Of a DNA stretch of 64,000 nt, positions 1-12,137 are shown in pieces. Below the pieces are notes generated by a model, which saw only the letters and a list, made by a program, of their open reading frames with translations, ran no database searches and was not told the DNA's origin. The position numbers and the translations under genes are program-made. The DNA is from Sinohyriopsis cumingii (Eukaryota; Mollusca; Bivalvia; Unionida; Unionidae), in the NCBI GenBank assembly GCA_028554795.2, contig CM068841.1, positions 24,857,308 to 24,921,307 on the forward strand, given 5' to 3'. Each line of letters opens with the position of its first letter. Position 1 is the stretch's first letter.

Positions 1-1
1 A

Positions 2-133
2 CACTTGAACAAAGCTGTACTGGCTTCTGTTAGTGTGCAGTTCAATGATTTTATGACTACCAAGCAAGTAGGTGGTCTCATGATGTCTCATGCCAAGAAA
101 ATGTGGAACTTTGCAGATTATAAGAAACAGTAG
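2..133 (+). other. short open stretch at window edge, possible C-terminal coding fragment
   Basis: The plus-strand frame starting at base 2 is open from the window edge to a TAG at 131-133, about 43 codons, and ends in residues MWNFADYKKQ. The composition is protein-like (mixed charged and hydrophobic residues), unlike the surrounding AT-rich DNA. I do not recognise the family. It could be the end of a transposase or a host exon whose start is outside the window, or chance. Confidence 0.2.
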
Positions 134-2039
134 TTGCCATGGAGTTTAATTTCCACATTCTTTGCACCATGGCATATAGCTCTATTTTGTCCATCAGAAT
201 AAATTTTGTCAATCCAAGGAAAGTTTTTATTCCAAATTACAAACTTTAGCACAGTTCTAAATCTCATTAAAATCTTCATCAGTTTTCCGTTTAACCCCAA
301 AATACTTACCCAAATTTGCAAACGACATTTTGCCTAAGTCTTGACGTGTCTTGATTTTGAGGTCGCATGCAATATTTTATATGGCTACAATCAGAAACGA
401 ACAAAATAACAGGGATCATGCTGGGCTTTGCTAGTGTCGCAAATTGCAATTTTATTTCCTTGTTAGCGACAAAATATAGCATCTGCCGATATTTTTGTTG
501 ACAACATTATTGGCTGATAAAAACTGTATATACAGTCTTGGGTTTGGACTTCAAAGACATGATGACTGGAAGCTGCAAATGTGGATATAAAAATGCACTG
601 GAATCTAATGTTACATAAACAAATCCTTGTTTGACATTGATGAACCATCCTGACAGTGCATTTATATCATACTATGCTTATGCTGATGTCTGGCCTTGGT
701 ACTATATGCTGTAATATAACGAATATAGCCATGCACCTGATTAGCTACAATCAACCACCTCTGAAGGCGGAACAGAAAATGACTACAGCCAACAGGTGAC
801 AGCAAAATTATTTTTTTTAAAAATATACCAGAAAAAATAGTTTTGCTACAACTTCAAAGAAAACTGATTACCTTTGAAGTACTAATATATACTAAGCAAA
901 TAATTTTTTTTATTTCTCAGTGTTATACAGTTATTTGATGTTGCCAAATCAATAACAAATGGGTAGTGGTTTGGTCCTTCAAAGAGAGCCTTTCACAGCA
1001 CCTTCAATAACACGTGTACCTTCATCCAAGCAAGTCAACAACCTTTGATCAAAGGAAGTCAGCAACAAACTTAATTAAAAGCATTGTTTAATGTTTCATA
1101 GTGATTAGAACATATTTATTGTGCTGCGAATGTTTCCTGTTTGCAACAAAAAAACTGCGTAAAGAGGACTCCTGCATCCCAGATCGCACATTTTCATCCA
1201 AATACACATAATTAAACGTTTCTGAGATCTCTGATTCTCTCTAAAGATTATAAAAGTGTCTGCAAATTCCAATAGAACCTTTCAGAGAAACATGTTAAGA
1301 AGTCAGTTTAACAAATTAAACCAATTATCCCTTGTCACCTTCACCTTTAACCTGTGCCCTTAAAATATCTTACAAAATTCTATGCCTCCTGACAAAACAA
1401 TAAATATTTGACCTGACTATAAATCATCCACACTAGACATATTTCTTCTTTTTCTTGTACATAAACCTTAAAGTTGATACCATGTGGAATAGACATGTGA
1501 ACAGACAGCTGAATGGACAGACATTGTGACAAGTATGTCTGATCTTTAGCAACAATATCAGCTCATAAAAATTCACAAAATTCTCTACCAGACTTAAGTC
1601 AGGAATCTTTTTTTTGGCAGCTGATTCTCCTAATTTTTCATATTCTTTTCAAAAATAAATTCCTTGGGTTTTCTTGGCACTATTGAAGTCATATTTTGTT
1701 TTCTATGCTGTCAAATTCATCCTTTTAAAATGTCACCTAAATGTCTGCTTTATCAAATCAACTGGTTACAGGTAGTAAAATGTAAATTTTATCCCAAACC
1801 TTCAAAAATTAGACCTGTGACCTTTATTTTTAACCATCTAATCCAGGAATTCTCTATGTACCCTAGTACACATGTTTGTAAAGTCCTAGAACAATCGATC
1901 TATTAAAATGAGAGACAAGATCACTTCCAAACACTTCAGCAAATCAACCACTATGAACCATATCTCTGACATCTAAATGCCACCAGATTTTCACTAAACT
2001 AAACAATGGAAAAATTTCTAAGGTGTCAATAATTTGTTT
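134..2039. other. noncoding, no recognised element
   Basis: AT-rich unique-looking sequence with no convincing exon, repeat or RNA. The short open frames here have no protein-like composition. It lies downstream of the last visible exon of the minus-strand PEP-synthase-like gene, so it may still be intron of that gene. Confidence 0.5.
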
Positions 2040-2515
2040 GAAGGTCAGCAACAGGTTGGTACTCCCACCGTGTGCGCAGGCAGTGGTACTTTACGTTATT
2101 TCTATTTGGGGTTCTTCAGTGGGATTCCAATGGCGAGCCAGCCTGGATTGCCACACTGACATGGGAATGATCAAATTTCAGGTGTGATCTTGACTGATTG
2201 ATTAAAATGGTGCCAATGTGCTGGCCAGGTCTGCATAATGAGACAGCCGAGTGGGGTCAAGTCCGCTGCCGTGTAATAGCTGAGGAGTTGCAAGAACTCT
2301 CTTGACGAAATTCAAGTCTTGATGGAAACAGACTTGATGAATTCGATGATTCTGGGAGTGCGAACACAAGGGGATGTGCCAGATTCTGGCTGGATAAGAA
2401 GTCAGTGCCCAAATGGACAAAATTCTGCGATGTACAGAGATGCTGCCCAGGTATGTTGTTGTCAATTTAGATGATGACACCTGTAACAGGGAGACAGCGG
2501 AGTCCCTAGTGCATA
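2040..2515. repeat. left part of an old unclassified repeat split by a hAT insertion
   Basis: This GC-richer stretch ends exactly where the hAT element at 2516-4339 begins, and similar GC-richer sequence resumes at about 4341-4800. It may be one older element split by the hAT copy. No protein domain survives that I can name. Confidence 0.3.
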
Positions 2516-2696
2516 CATGCCAACCCCTGGTGAGGAAAAAGTGTAATCCAAGTAGACAAAAAGAGTAATCCAAACAGAAAAAGAGTAATCCCCATATAAC
2601 ATGATAAAAATTAAATGAGCATATGTACAAAATGATTAATTTAACCCTCTGGACTTTTAACATCAATTACTGCTTCAAATTTTCATATATACAACT

Positions 2697-3110
2697 TTAA
2701 GCTTTAAAAAGCAACAGACTCTCATACTGCAATTCAAAACACTTTGTACCAGCTGAGACTATGAATGTTTTGCACACCAGTAGAGCACTAAGTGCTGGGT
2801 TACAGAGACTGGATCTGAATTCAGTTCTACTTTTGTTAACAATACTGAACAATCTCTCAGCATTAGAATGGTAAAGAACCAATATTCCTTTCATAACCTG
2901 ACAAAGAAGAGGAAATTTATATCTTCCAGTTATTGGGTCTTTTAGCTGGAATATGCGATGAAAAAAATCAACTCTGTCCGCATGAAATACATTGTCAGGT
3001 AGAGTGCCAACTTGATAAAACAGGAGTTCTCCTAATTTATCAGCAGCCTTTCCTGCAGCATGGTGCATCATATGACAGAGACAACCTGATATCAACAATG
3101 ACGAAGACAT
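2697..3110 (-). pseudogene. hAT transposase, C-terminal dimerisation region (fragment)
   Basis: The 137-residue minus-strand frame contains the stretch PLLCQVMKGILVLYHSNAER followed by LFSIVNKSRTEFRSSL. This is the pattern of the hAT C-terminal dimerisation domain (the LxVLPxSNAxxERxFSxVKxIKT type). Residues 1-70 hold a CLCHMMHHA segment that fits the His/Cys-rich part of the catalytic region. The N-terminal part of the same gene lies upstream in another frame at 3260-3715, so the gene is broken by at least one frameshift. The related copy at 57810-58004 has the same region with different lesions. Confidence 0.7.
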
Positions 3111-3259
3111 TTTTCAAAATATAGAATGCAACTCCTTTATGAATTCCTGTCATCACTGATGCAGTATCCTCTGAAAACCCCATACAGTCCTGCCAACTTA
3201 TGTTTATTCAAAGCATTATCAACCAAATAAAAAAGTGTTTTCTCCAGTGGAATCTACTA

Positions 3260-3715
3260 TTAATTCTGGTAATGAAAAAAGAGCACTCTGACTTTGCCCT
3301 TTTCATTGTCAAAGTCTCTTACAAAGACTGGGTACGTTTTGTCATCATAACCACTACTCCTGTGTGTTGCAATACTAAACAGCCCAATTGTCATGGCTTC
3401 TGCAATTTTAAGTGAAGTATCTTCTGTTAAACACCTAACAATATTAGACGATTGTTCTTGCACATGCATATTTACTGCAATTTTTGAATCAGGAAACATC
3501 ATCAGAACAAAGGACCAATGTAGTGTTCTACCACTTGGGGTAGTCCGTGTTCTATTAAGAACTCGGTATATAATGCCTCTGCACTTATAAAATTCGTTTC
3601 CACAATTTACTTCTGCTGTAAAAAAAGAAGTTACCTTAGTATTGGAGTTAATAAAATGAGCTAGTTCATGGTTTCTTTGTTTTACTACCATTACCATTAT
3701 TAAAATCCTTTCCAC
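3260..3715 (-). pseudogene. hAT transposase, central region (fragment)
   Basis: A 151-residue frame on the minus strand. Its C-terminal half (IAEAMTIGLFSIATHRSSGY then DDKTYPVFVRDFDN) matches the catalytic-core region of hAT transposases of the ZMYM6/EPM2AIP1-like group, where an FSIATDGSxD-like segment is usual. Here the expected catalytic Asp position reads as His-Arg, so this copy has probably lost activity. It continues in another frame at 2697-3110. Confidence 0.65.
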
Positions 3716-4340
3716 ACAGCCTGCAAGGGGTGTGAAGCTACCCTAAAATGGAACGCTGTATTGTGTAATTCATGTATTCATCTCTGAATCAATTTTTCGT
3801 CTTTCCCTAATCCATCTGTAAAATTATCTGAAAAAACATTTTTGCTCTAACACATGCATCGGCTAGAATAAATCTGATTTGACTTTTAGCACCAAATACC
3901 TACAGACAGGTTCTGTACCTGATATGAATTTGAACAAAGAATCTGCAAGCAAAGATTACAAATTAGAAAACCAGTCTGTTCTCTCCTAAGCCATACAACT
4001 GCTATAAATAGAAACCTATGTCAAAAATTTGAAAGTAGAACTAGCAAGTTTCTTGGAAATAGGGCAGCTGCTATAAACAGAACATAATACTGTTATGAAA
4101 GTGTATGCAAGTCTTTGGACAAACATATTCTTATGTTGTAGTTACAAAGAAGCCATCTTTTCTAGAATATGGTCTGTGTGGGATTAATGGGATGTTAATA
4201 AAATTGAGAAAACAAATTATTAATTTTTTTGGGAGGGGGATATACTGAAAACGAGTAATCCGAATACATTTATGCACAAGGTGTAATTTAGTGAAAAAAA
4301 GCGTAATGATTACACCAAAAATGTAATGGTTGGCATGTAA

Positions 4341-6319
4341 GTTAGTGTGAGTGAAAGCCCAAAGGTTGATGAGAAGAATGGCAAGTTGATAACAGTGTGG
4401 CTGTAAATGTGGAAACTAGCAATAGACAGGGTGGATAAATCTGTGTCCTTAGCACAAGTTCCTGCATATTTTATGAGCAACTGTATCCTCTGTTATCGAA
4501 TGGCAAACACCTCTCTATCTGATGGTGTATCGTGTGGAGGGGCTAGGGAATTGTTGATTAATGAAACCTGAAGCCCTCCAACTGACGCGAATCAGCCACC
4601 TCACCCCTTCTGAGGGAATAGGGAGGTCTCATACAGCCACTGTACTATTAGGGGTTGATGTGGGTGTGCATGTGACTATCAATGACTCATCAAACTTATT
4701 GTGTGCCTGGTTATCATCTGGCTTGGCTTCAACCTCAGCATAAGTCAAGTGGGTTGCCTTGAAGACTCTGCTCAGTCGTAGCTAACAGTATAAATCCCTC
4801 TAGCTTGGCATCACATAGTACATATTATAGATGCTGTATATCAGCAACAATGTATACAAAACAAAGCAGGAATCATGGCGGACTTCCATGCTTTGAAATT
4901 GCATATAGACTGAATAAATAAATATTCTGTGGAAATGACACAAAAAACACAAACTAAAGCACAATCTAGTAAAGGGTTTAAATTACTAGGTTGCTAAAAC
5001 ACTACCATAACAAACAGACCCGTAAACATGTCATATCATAAACATATGTTCAATATTAAGTTTAAGCACAATGCATAGTTAATAGAAAAGGGACAATGTG
5101 TACAAACTATAAACCAAACCAGAGTCAAGGTAGGCTACCATGCTCTGATACAAGATACCTATAGTAAGTAGAAACTAGTATTATGCTGAAAATACTAGGT
5201 CGCTGAAACAAAACACTGTTGCAACCACATGTTATAGATGCTGCATAAAAGAAACTATGTATACATAACATAAACAAAACAGGAGTCATAGTTAACTCTG
5301 AAGTGGCCTGTAGAATGTTTAATTGATATATGCTAAATGGACACAAGACACATAAACTAAAGCAGAAACTAGTAATGTGTAAAATTACTAGGTCGCTAAA
5401 AACACTGTCCTAACTAACAGATCAGTGAAGTGTCATATCAAAAACCTATGGTCCTGTTTAAAATTTATGCTGCATGCTTGGTTGATAATAATTCAATCAA
5501 AATAGCATGAAATACGAATAAATTAAGCACAATTATCAAGCAGCACTTCAGAATTCACTATTAAGAGCTCTGTAACAGACAGAGTTAACGAATAAAGTCA
5601 AATGTACTCGTGTAAGGTCAACAATAGCATAGTGGGATGGTGGTCCTACAAGATGAAGCCCCGACGAATGACAAATCTCTCAAAATATTGGCAGAAATTG
5701 TGAAATAAAGTATACAACCTGCAGTAGATTGATAAATCCGCATTGATAAATGCAAAATGAACATTGGACTGATCCAAAGAAACACAAAAATGGGCTGGAA
5801 GGTTAGAGGCTATTGCACTGCATGTGTCTCAGAACATAGTAAGCTAAAAAACTGGCAACAAATAGGGGTATCAAAGGGAGGTAATGAGCAAGAGTTACTG
5901 CACTTTGTCTATCTAACAATAGACTTTAAGAAGATTTTCGTCTAATATTCCTAACGTAATGTGATTGCAGAAAGTATTCGAAGGAGAAATATATATGCAG
6001 AGTTTAAAATGTGACAGCCTGGATAAGGAAATAGGCAACTGACCTGCATTATCCCTTATTGTGACCATGACTTGAATCAGTGGTATGATTGAAAATGAGA
6101 TACTGTTAAATCAAGATATATATATATAGTTAAAGTTTCACTCATATATCTTCATTAGTTTAATAGTGATACCCACATATGATCAGAGGTCAATGTTTCA
6201 TTTTTTTCCCTTGCTATAACCTTGACTTTGTGGCAGTGGAGTGGCTGTGGCATTTGACATACTGTCTGATCACAATAAATACCTGGTTAGGTTTTATTAA
6301 AACATTTAAAGTTAGTGAA

Positions 6320-6321
<2 letters not shown>
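4341..6321. other. noncoding; diverged direct duplications near 4848-5465
   Basis: 4341-4800 is the right part of the old repeat split by the hAT copy. Blocks around 4848-5050 and 5245-5465 share the order 'actatgtatacaaaaca', 'aattactaggt(t/c)gctaaa' and 'gtgtcatatca', so they are diverged direct copies about 400 bp apart, with a third partial block near 5160-5250. The remainder up to 6321 shows nothing I can name. Confidence 0.45.
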
Positions 6322-6359
<38 letters not shown>

Positions 6360-6668
6360 TTTGGATTTTTAATGTAGCTTTAACAATTTTTCAGTCATAT
6401 TGCTACAATGTCTGCAGTGTGGCAGTTTATAGTGATGCCTAGCACTGGGGCATCATGCCGCAGACATGAAGAATGATGCCCCACCCATTCACATTATCCT
6501 GACACCAGGCCGACCAGTCCTAACACTAACTGCTTAATGCTGAGTGCTAATCAAGGCAGCTGTTAGTACCATTTTTGTAAGTCTTTGGTACGACTTGGCC
6601 AATGATCAAACCCATAACCTCCTGCATCCAAGGCAGACACTCTAACCACTAGGCCACAAGAGCAGTTT
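6322..6668 (-). mobile_element. tRNA-derived SINE, family A, copy 1
   Basis: The element reads on the minus strand. Its tRNA-like head (about 6575-6668) contains an A-box-like TGGCCTAGTGGTTAGAGTG and a degenerate B box. A shared body (AGCACTGGGGCATCATGCCG on the plus strand) follows, and a GT/CA microsatellite tail at 6322-6358 ends it. Five more copies of the same body lie at about 17.6, 22.8, 32.8, 36.9 and 61.8 kb. The ends are set by similarity to those copies. Confidence 0.8.
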
Positions 6669-7236
6669 TGGTGAAAACTAATTTGTCGACAAAAGTCGAT
6701 GTCAATTAAATTTTTCTTTGCTGTGACCTTCACCTTGAATCAGGGGGCATGGCTATGATGTGTGACACACCATCTTTATGATTGGCTAAAGTTTCATTAA
6801 CATATCTTAAGAGGTTCAAATGCATACTCCAGACAAAGATATAAGTGACAGAATTACATTTTCCCTTGTCATAACCTTAACCTTGAAGCAGGGGGCACGG
6901 CAATGGTACACAAAACAACATCCTATTTATTACAAGGCAAAGTTTGAATAAAATATTTTCAATGGTTCAGAAGTTACCCTCCAGTACAAGTCTGAGGTTA
7001 AATTTTCACTTGCTGCGATCACGAACTTGAGGCAGTGGGCATGACCATGGTACATGACACAGCCTCTAGTCATGATAAATACTGCAGTGGATGGATCATG
7101 GTCAGTATTATAACATAATGTCTGACTTAGATGGGTATCTAAAAATATATTGACAAAAAAACAATCAAGCAAAACCTGGATGGCAGCCAAGTTAATAGGC
7201 TTAACTGAATAAAATAATTATTAAATATTGCTATAC
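6669..7236. repeat. diverged periodic repeat, about 150-bp units
   Basis: Three units share the order 'gtgacc/ataacc ttcacc/aacc ttga(a/g)gcag(g/t)gggcatgg', 'gacacac/aaca', 'aagtttcattaa/gaataa' and 'ttcaaatg/ttcagaag'. They repeat about every 150 bp between 6720 and 7170. This kind of old degenerate tandem is seen again at 12.8-13.8, 23.5-24.2 and 34.8-35.2 kb. Confidence 0.45.
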
Positions 7237-7286
7237 CTTACTGCTGCAACGAGAACTTGAATTGACCTGTCCAGTTCATTTTGTTC
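7237..7286 (-). CDS. exon 11 (last visible) of PEP-synthase-like host gene
   Basis: 50 bp, bounded by a TTTCAG acceptor and a GTATAG donor on the minus strand. In phase with the preceding exon it reads EQNELDRSIQVLVAAV plus two bases. It follows the segment VPRGFCLTLSAFEKQVQ and so continues the PPDK-type nucleotide-binding domain. The next exon was not found down to the left edge, so the rest of the gene is probably outside the window. Confidence 0.7.
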
Positions 7287-7341
7287 CTGAAATATATAAA
7301 AAATTGCAATTACTAATTTATACTCCACACCATTTTAATCC

Positions 7342-7391
<50 letters not shown>

Positions 7392-8284
7392 ATGACTTGC
7401 TTAATTTTGTAAAACAGGAGAATTGAATGACATACATGTAAAACTCCTGATATAGATATCTTAAGAGAATTTTAGGTTCAGTGACCAGTGTTTGAGCAAG
7501 AATCAGAAAAAAAGTAGGATACCAGTCACCCCTTGAGAGTTAACATGGAGTTCATGTAAAATAAATTGAGGCTTGCATCAATGAACAAGACACAATATAA
7601 AAAGATTAATAAGTAATAAAATACACAAAATAAGCAAAACTAAAACAAAGCAGAGAACTGAAACTCAAAACTTCTATTGTAATTCAAAATTCAACTGTCT
7701 GCTTTATTATGGTATACATATACTCCCCAAAAATGGCATGGTTGTAGAGTAAGACCACAACGGTAAAAAACATGCAAAATCAAGGGAAGAAAATCAAAAA
7801 CTAAGGTCATAATGGTCATGGCAAAGATTAACTAATAAAAACAATACCATCTTTGCTAGTAGATGGACGATATTTCCATAAAAATTCAATGGATTTCAGG
7901 AGATGACAATGTTACCTGTACAGAGCAAGGTTAAACTGTGATACATCCAGTATACAGGTAGCCATCCAGTGGTGACTGGGGGCAGTAATTACAATCGTAT
8001 CTTGGACAAGTTTCTTCCAATCGACACTATTTTCATCATCTATATTATATACATACACGAAAAATAAAATTTTTCATTCTTTCCACAAGTGCTGGATTTG
8101 AGAGGTTAATTTTTAACAATAATGTGATTGAGTAATGTATTCAATAAAGATATGGTGCTTGGATTGATAAGAGTAGAATGTATACTAGAATAATAGCGGA
8201 AATCTTGAAGCAGATTTCTCTTTCCAACTATCTGGTCATATGTCCCATTAATACAAATTCTATGCACAGAAAGATACCATAAAG
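7287..8284. other. intron, with an (AT)n run
   Basis: Intron between exons 10 and 11. It holds a pure TA dinucleotide run at about 7344-7389 and otherwise AT-rich unique sequence without recognisable coding signal. Confidence 0.5.
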
Positions 8285-8286
8285 TA

Positions 8287-8503
8287 CCATCTATACTTGC
8301 TTAAAAGTTGTGCTCAACTGCAAATAGAATAGCTCCTGATCTGTGGTAGCATAATTCACCTGTGGATCAGGGTCTATGTTGTTTGTTCTGCTGATTACTA
8401 CTTACAAACTCCACAGACCCAGATCTGCTCACACAATATGTGATGACAAAGCTGGGCCTGTGCAGTCTGCAGTTGGACTCATTTTCTAAGCAAGTATAGA
8501 TGG
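8287..8503. mobile_element. small MITE with about 17-bp inverted ends and TA flanks
   Basis: The left end reads CCATCTATACTTGCTTA (8287-8303) and the right end is its exact reverse complement TAAGCAAGTATAGATGG (8487-8503). TA sits directly outside each end, as for Tc1/mariner-type insertions. The 217-bp body has no reading frame. Related internal sequence (CAGATCTG, 'gcagtttgcagctggact') appears near 26680-26760, perhaps a damaged second copy. Confidence 0.65.
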
Positions 8504-9028
8504 TACAATGAAGGCTGGATGCCATGAGCTCATGAATGCTAAAAAATCAAGTTTTAATATCCTTGCAAGTGCATAAAATATACATGTATCTATGCCTGTC
8601 TGTGCTTTTGTCTGTCTGTCTCTGCTTCTTTGTTGACTGATCAAGAATGTGTTCATGCCAGCTAATAACTGAAATCGAAAGCTGAACAAGAACTTGTCTT
8701 GCCAGAGCACAGACATTTGTGAAATTATTGTCAACCTTTCCAAAAATGATTCAGATATTTACTTGGAATATTTCAAGTGATATAAAGTCTCAAAAAAACT
8801 AGGAAATCTGAAACATAATATAGATCTTGCCCTGTTCTTAACACTCCTGTTTATGTGTATCGAATGTGCATTACCTTTAAACATAGGTTCCTTGGAAGGT
8901 TCATCACGTTACAAATCTAACTTGTCCAAAAATACTCACGGCATATACCTTTAAAATGCAGACAATTATGAACTGCACTAAACTTCCATCTACCTCACTA
9001 CTTGGTGCAGACATGACAAATCATTTAC
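8504..9028. other. intron, nothing recognised
   Basis: Intronic sequence between the MITE and exon 10. I see no repeat, RNA gene or further exon. Confidence 0.4.
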
Positions 9029-9091
9029 CTGCACTTGCTTTTCAAATGCTGAAAGGGTCAGGCAAAATCCCCTTGGTACAACTGCATTTAT
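9029..9091 (-). CDS. exon 10 of PEP-synthase-like host gene
   Basis: 63 bp, exactly 21 codons, with an acceptor CACCAG and donor GTAAAT on the minus strand. It encodes INAVVPRGFCLTLSAFEKQVQ in two halves around the VPRGFCLT core, the hallmark of PPDK/PEP-synthase N-terminal ATP-binding domains (VPxGFxxT). Both borders are phase 0, matching exons 9 and 11. Confidence 0.85.
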
Positions 9092-10216
9092 CTGGTGTTA
9101 AAGGAAAAAAAGACATACTAATTTATGAATAAATAATTGAATTAACCATTTAAATACATGTATAATGAAATGAATGACTAACTGAATGAAAACAGTAATG
9201 AAAACAAATGGAGAGATATCATTCTGGCAAATTCTATTTAGATAGAGAAGACATATATAAAAAGAAAGTAAAAAGCTGTAATAATGAACTTAATCTATAG
9301 TAAAAGTCATAAATGTCATGTAGACCTTCAGAATTGAACATTTCAGAGTAATTTTTTAGAATCTGATTACATATAGCTTTAAATGGCAAATATTCACATT
9401 ATTTGGCACATCATATTCCTTTGAAAGGTCATTTTTACATGCCCCCAAAAATACATATGGCAAAATCAATGTAAAAGTAGACATTTTTGGACAAGGTCAA
9501 CCTAAAGGTGTGATCAAGTCAAACCATGCTGAATGTTGCATGCTGTGATGTCACAATGAAAGTTGCATGTTTTGAATAAAACATCTGTACTACCCGATAT
9601 TTTGATGATCAGACCTGAAATGCTTAGCACCAGGCCAAAAACATTCTAAGAGTCCAAAGCAATCAATAATTTTCATCTGAAATTGCTTTATCTTGATGAC
9701 AGTTAAAGTGCAGAACATTCAATAATCAGGATTGAACAGACTTTGGATTCAGCAAATATATACAAATGAAAAAACTGACCAAAACTTTAATGTAAATTTT
9801 CAATGACTAAGACCTTGATGCCAAGATTGAATGGGCAAGTATACAGCAGGATGAACTGTCTTAACTTTATAATGATTCATCCAGGGTTTTAGATGTATAT
9901 GCAAATGAATAAAACTTCAATCCAACCTTAATGAAAAGTCTGAAAGACTGTGACCTAAACACATATCTTAGCTAAGGTGTGACAAATGGGCATACAGAAA
10001 AATAAGGTCTATAATATATGCCTCTACCAATGTAGCAAGGTACAGCATAAAAGCAATCAAAGGAAAACATTAACATAGTCCAAAATCTGACAATTTTTCC
10101 TACATACTGAATAAAGTTATTTAAAACCAAGAAATTAAAAGTTCTGAGTTCAAATTTAAAATAATTATGTAGTGTGGCAACAGGGTAACAGCGTGTAAAA
10201 CTACAAAACTGATACC
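9092..10216. other. intron, nothing recognised
   Basis: AT-rich intron. The stretch 9430-9960 has faint periodic character (recurring 'gaccttgatg', 'aaaacttcaatccaa') like the diverged repeats elsewhere, but no clear unit. Confidence 0.4.
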
Positions 10217-10405
10217 TTGTCCTGAATTGAGGTCAAAAGGGCCAGCTGTGCTCCCTTTCCCCCAACAAGCAGTGAGCTTCCACAAGACTTGGATCTAAAG
10301 TCCAGTGTAAGATGGGCCACCTCTCTATCCAAATCAGTCAACTCTGGCTCTGATAATAAGGGGACTGATTTTTCCAATGTTGCATAGGGAGGACCCTCTG
10401 GATTC
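10217..10405 (-). CDS. exon 9 of PEP-synthase-like host gene, with an apparent 1-base deletion
   Basis: Acceptor TACCAG and donor GTATCA border 189 bp on the minus strand. The first part reads NPEGPPYATLEKSVPLLSEP and then ELTDLDREVAHLTLDF. The last third reads VGGKGAQLALLTSIQDK, the glycine-rich GGKGAxLAxL start of a PPDK/PEP-synthase ATP-binding domain, but only in the next frame. The switch falls at a run of four G (plus-strand C, about 10260-10263). Five would keep one frame and also give the phase-0 border required by exon 10. This is either a consensus error or a real frameshift that would truncate the enzyme. Confidence 0.8.
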
Positions 10406-10778
10406 CTGGTACAAAAACATCATGAAGACACATTATGTCAATTTTTCTTTCTCTATCTTCTGCCAGATCTTTAATATACTTTCTGTTCTTTTTTTATTCT
10501 TTATACATGACAAAGTTTAAAACAAGAAACTCAGCTTTTTTAAGCCATGTTTTATTTAGCTACAAAGTAAAAGACTTTAACACTGAGCTTAATTTAAAAT
10601 GAGGATGGATATACCACATGGCTACCAAACTGATTGACTCGTTGTGCTTCCATCAAGGTGGGTGCAGCATAAAGTGGCCAGAAATCTTTTACCTAGCTGA
10701 CATGTACCTAGTAGCCAAATGCAAGAGTTGATGGCATATAAATCTGGGTCAGTGAAGATTCTTTCTGTTGAAATTTAT
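10406..10778. other. intron, nothing recognised
   Basis: Short intronic stretch upstream of exon 9 leading into the minisatellite. No element seen. Confidence 0.4.
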
Positions 10779-11505
10779 TCATACTGTTAATTACACATAC
10801 AATGAAAAGAGCTGTCTCCTTATTCATACGCTGTTAACTGCACACCCTATGAAAAGAATGGTTTCTATATTCAAATGTTGTTAAATGCACATGCTATGAA
10901 AATTATGGTTTCCTTGTTCATATGCTGTTGATTTTACATGCTATGAAAATTATGGTTTCCATGTTAATATGCTGTTAACTGCACATGCTACAAAAAGAAT
11001 GGTTTCCATGTTCAAATGATGTTAATTGCACATGCTATGAAAATTATTGTTTTCATGTTCATGTGTTGTTAATTGTACATGCTATGAAAATTATGGTTTC
11101 CATGTTAGTATGCTGTTAACTGCACATGCTACAAAAGGAATGGTTTCTGTGTTCAAATGCTGTTAGCTGAACATGCTATGAAAATTATGGTGTTCATATG
11201 CTGTTAACTGCACATGCTATGAAAATTATGGTTTCCATGTTAGTATGCTGTTAACTGCACATGCTACAAAAGGAATGGTTTCTGTGTTCAAATGCTGTTA
11301 GCTGAACATGCTATGAAAATTATGGTGTTCATATGCTGTTAACTGCACATGCTATGAAAATTATGGTTTCCATGTACACATGCTCTTAATTGCACATGCT
11401 ATAAAAAGTATGGTTTCTATGTTCAAATGCTGTTAATTTCACACACTTTGAAAATTATGGTCTCCATGTTCAAATGGTCTTAACTGCACATGCTATGAAA
11501 AAAAC
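10779..11505. repeat. minisatellite, about 47-55-bp unit, with a higher-order block
   Basis: Units follow the pattern 'ttcatatgctgttaactgc', 'acatgctatgaaaattatgg', 'tttccatg'. A block of about 120-130 bp (starting near 11098 and near 11219) is repeated almost exactly, so two or three units have amplified together. Confidence 0.8.
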
Positions 11506-11654
11506 ACAGACAGGTCCTTATCTAACGTTCAGTTGAATGTATGGTCAGATGACTTTAAAAAATCAGGACACTTAAAAAATTAACACGTGTAAACAAATAT
11601 AGATTTGTCAAATTATGATATACAGCAAAGGATTTTAAGTTTGATTGACTATAT

Positions 11655-12045
11655 ACTCATTTTATTTATTCCAGCTTTAGACCAATCAATTTCACTTATC
11701 CATTTTATTTATTCCAGCTTCAGATGAATCAGTTTCACTTATTCATTTTATTTATACCAGCTTTAAAGGAATCAATTTCACTTATCCATTTTATTTATTC
11801 CAGCTTTAGACGAATCAATTTCACTTATCCATTTTATTTATACCAACTTTAAAGGAATCAATTACACTTATCCATTTTATTTATTACAGCTTCAGATGAA
11901 TCAATTTCACTTATCCATTTTATTTATACCAACTTTAAAGGAATCAATTACACTTATCCATTTTATTTATTACAGCTTCAGATGAATCAATTTTATTTAT
12001 CCATTTTATTTATTCCAGCTTTAGATAAATCAATTTCACTTATCC
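11655..12045. repeat. minisatellite, about 43-44-bp unit
   Basis: About nine units of 'attttatttattccagctt', 'tagacgaatcaatttcact', 'tatcc'. Variants alternate between TTCCAGCTTTAGA, TACCAACTTTAAAGG and TTACAGCTTCAGATG, so there is a partial higher-order order. It lies in the intron upstream of exon 9. Confidence 0.8.
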
Positions 12046-12137
12046 ACTGGGGTTCTTTATAAAAGTACAAGTGGGTTTAAGTCAGGGTGATATAATTGCT
12101 AATACACAATTTCCAAGCCAACATTTTAAGAGCTCAC

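Larger units (their letters stand above)
2514..4339 (-). mobile_element. hAT-type DNA transposon copy, degenerate
   Basis: The ends are short inverted repeats: CATACATGCC on the left and GGTTGGCATG on the right. Subterminal runs of the motif GTAATCC/GTAATG recur inside both ends. Inside, on the minus strand, are two pieces of a transposase in different frames (3260-3715 and 2697-3110). The flanking 8-mers CCCTAGTG and AGTTAGTG agree at their last five positions, as expected for an old 8-bp target duplication. A second, longer copy lies at 57033-59134 and an end fragment near 23330-23430. All are broken and presumably immobile. Confidence 0.75.

Noticed and set aside
2202..2666. 154-residue minus-strand frame
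   Set aside because: It crosses the left end of the hAT element and has no protein-like order; a chance frame.
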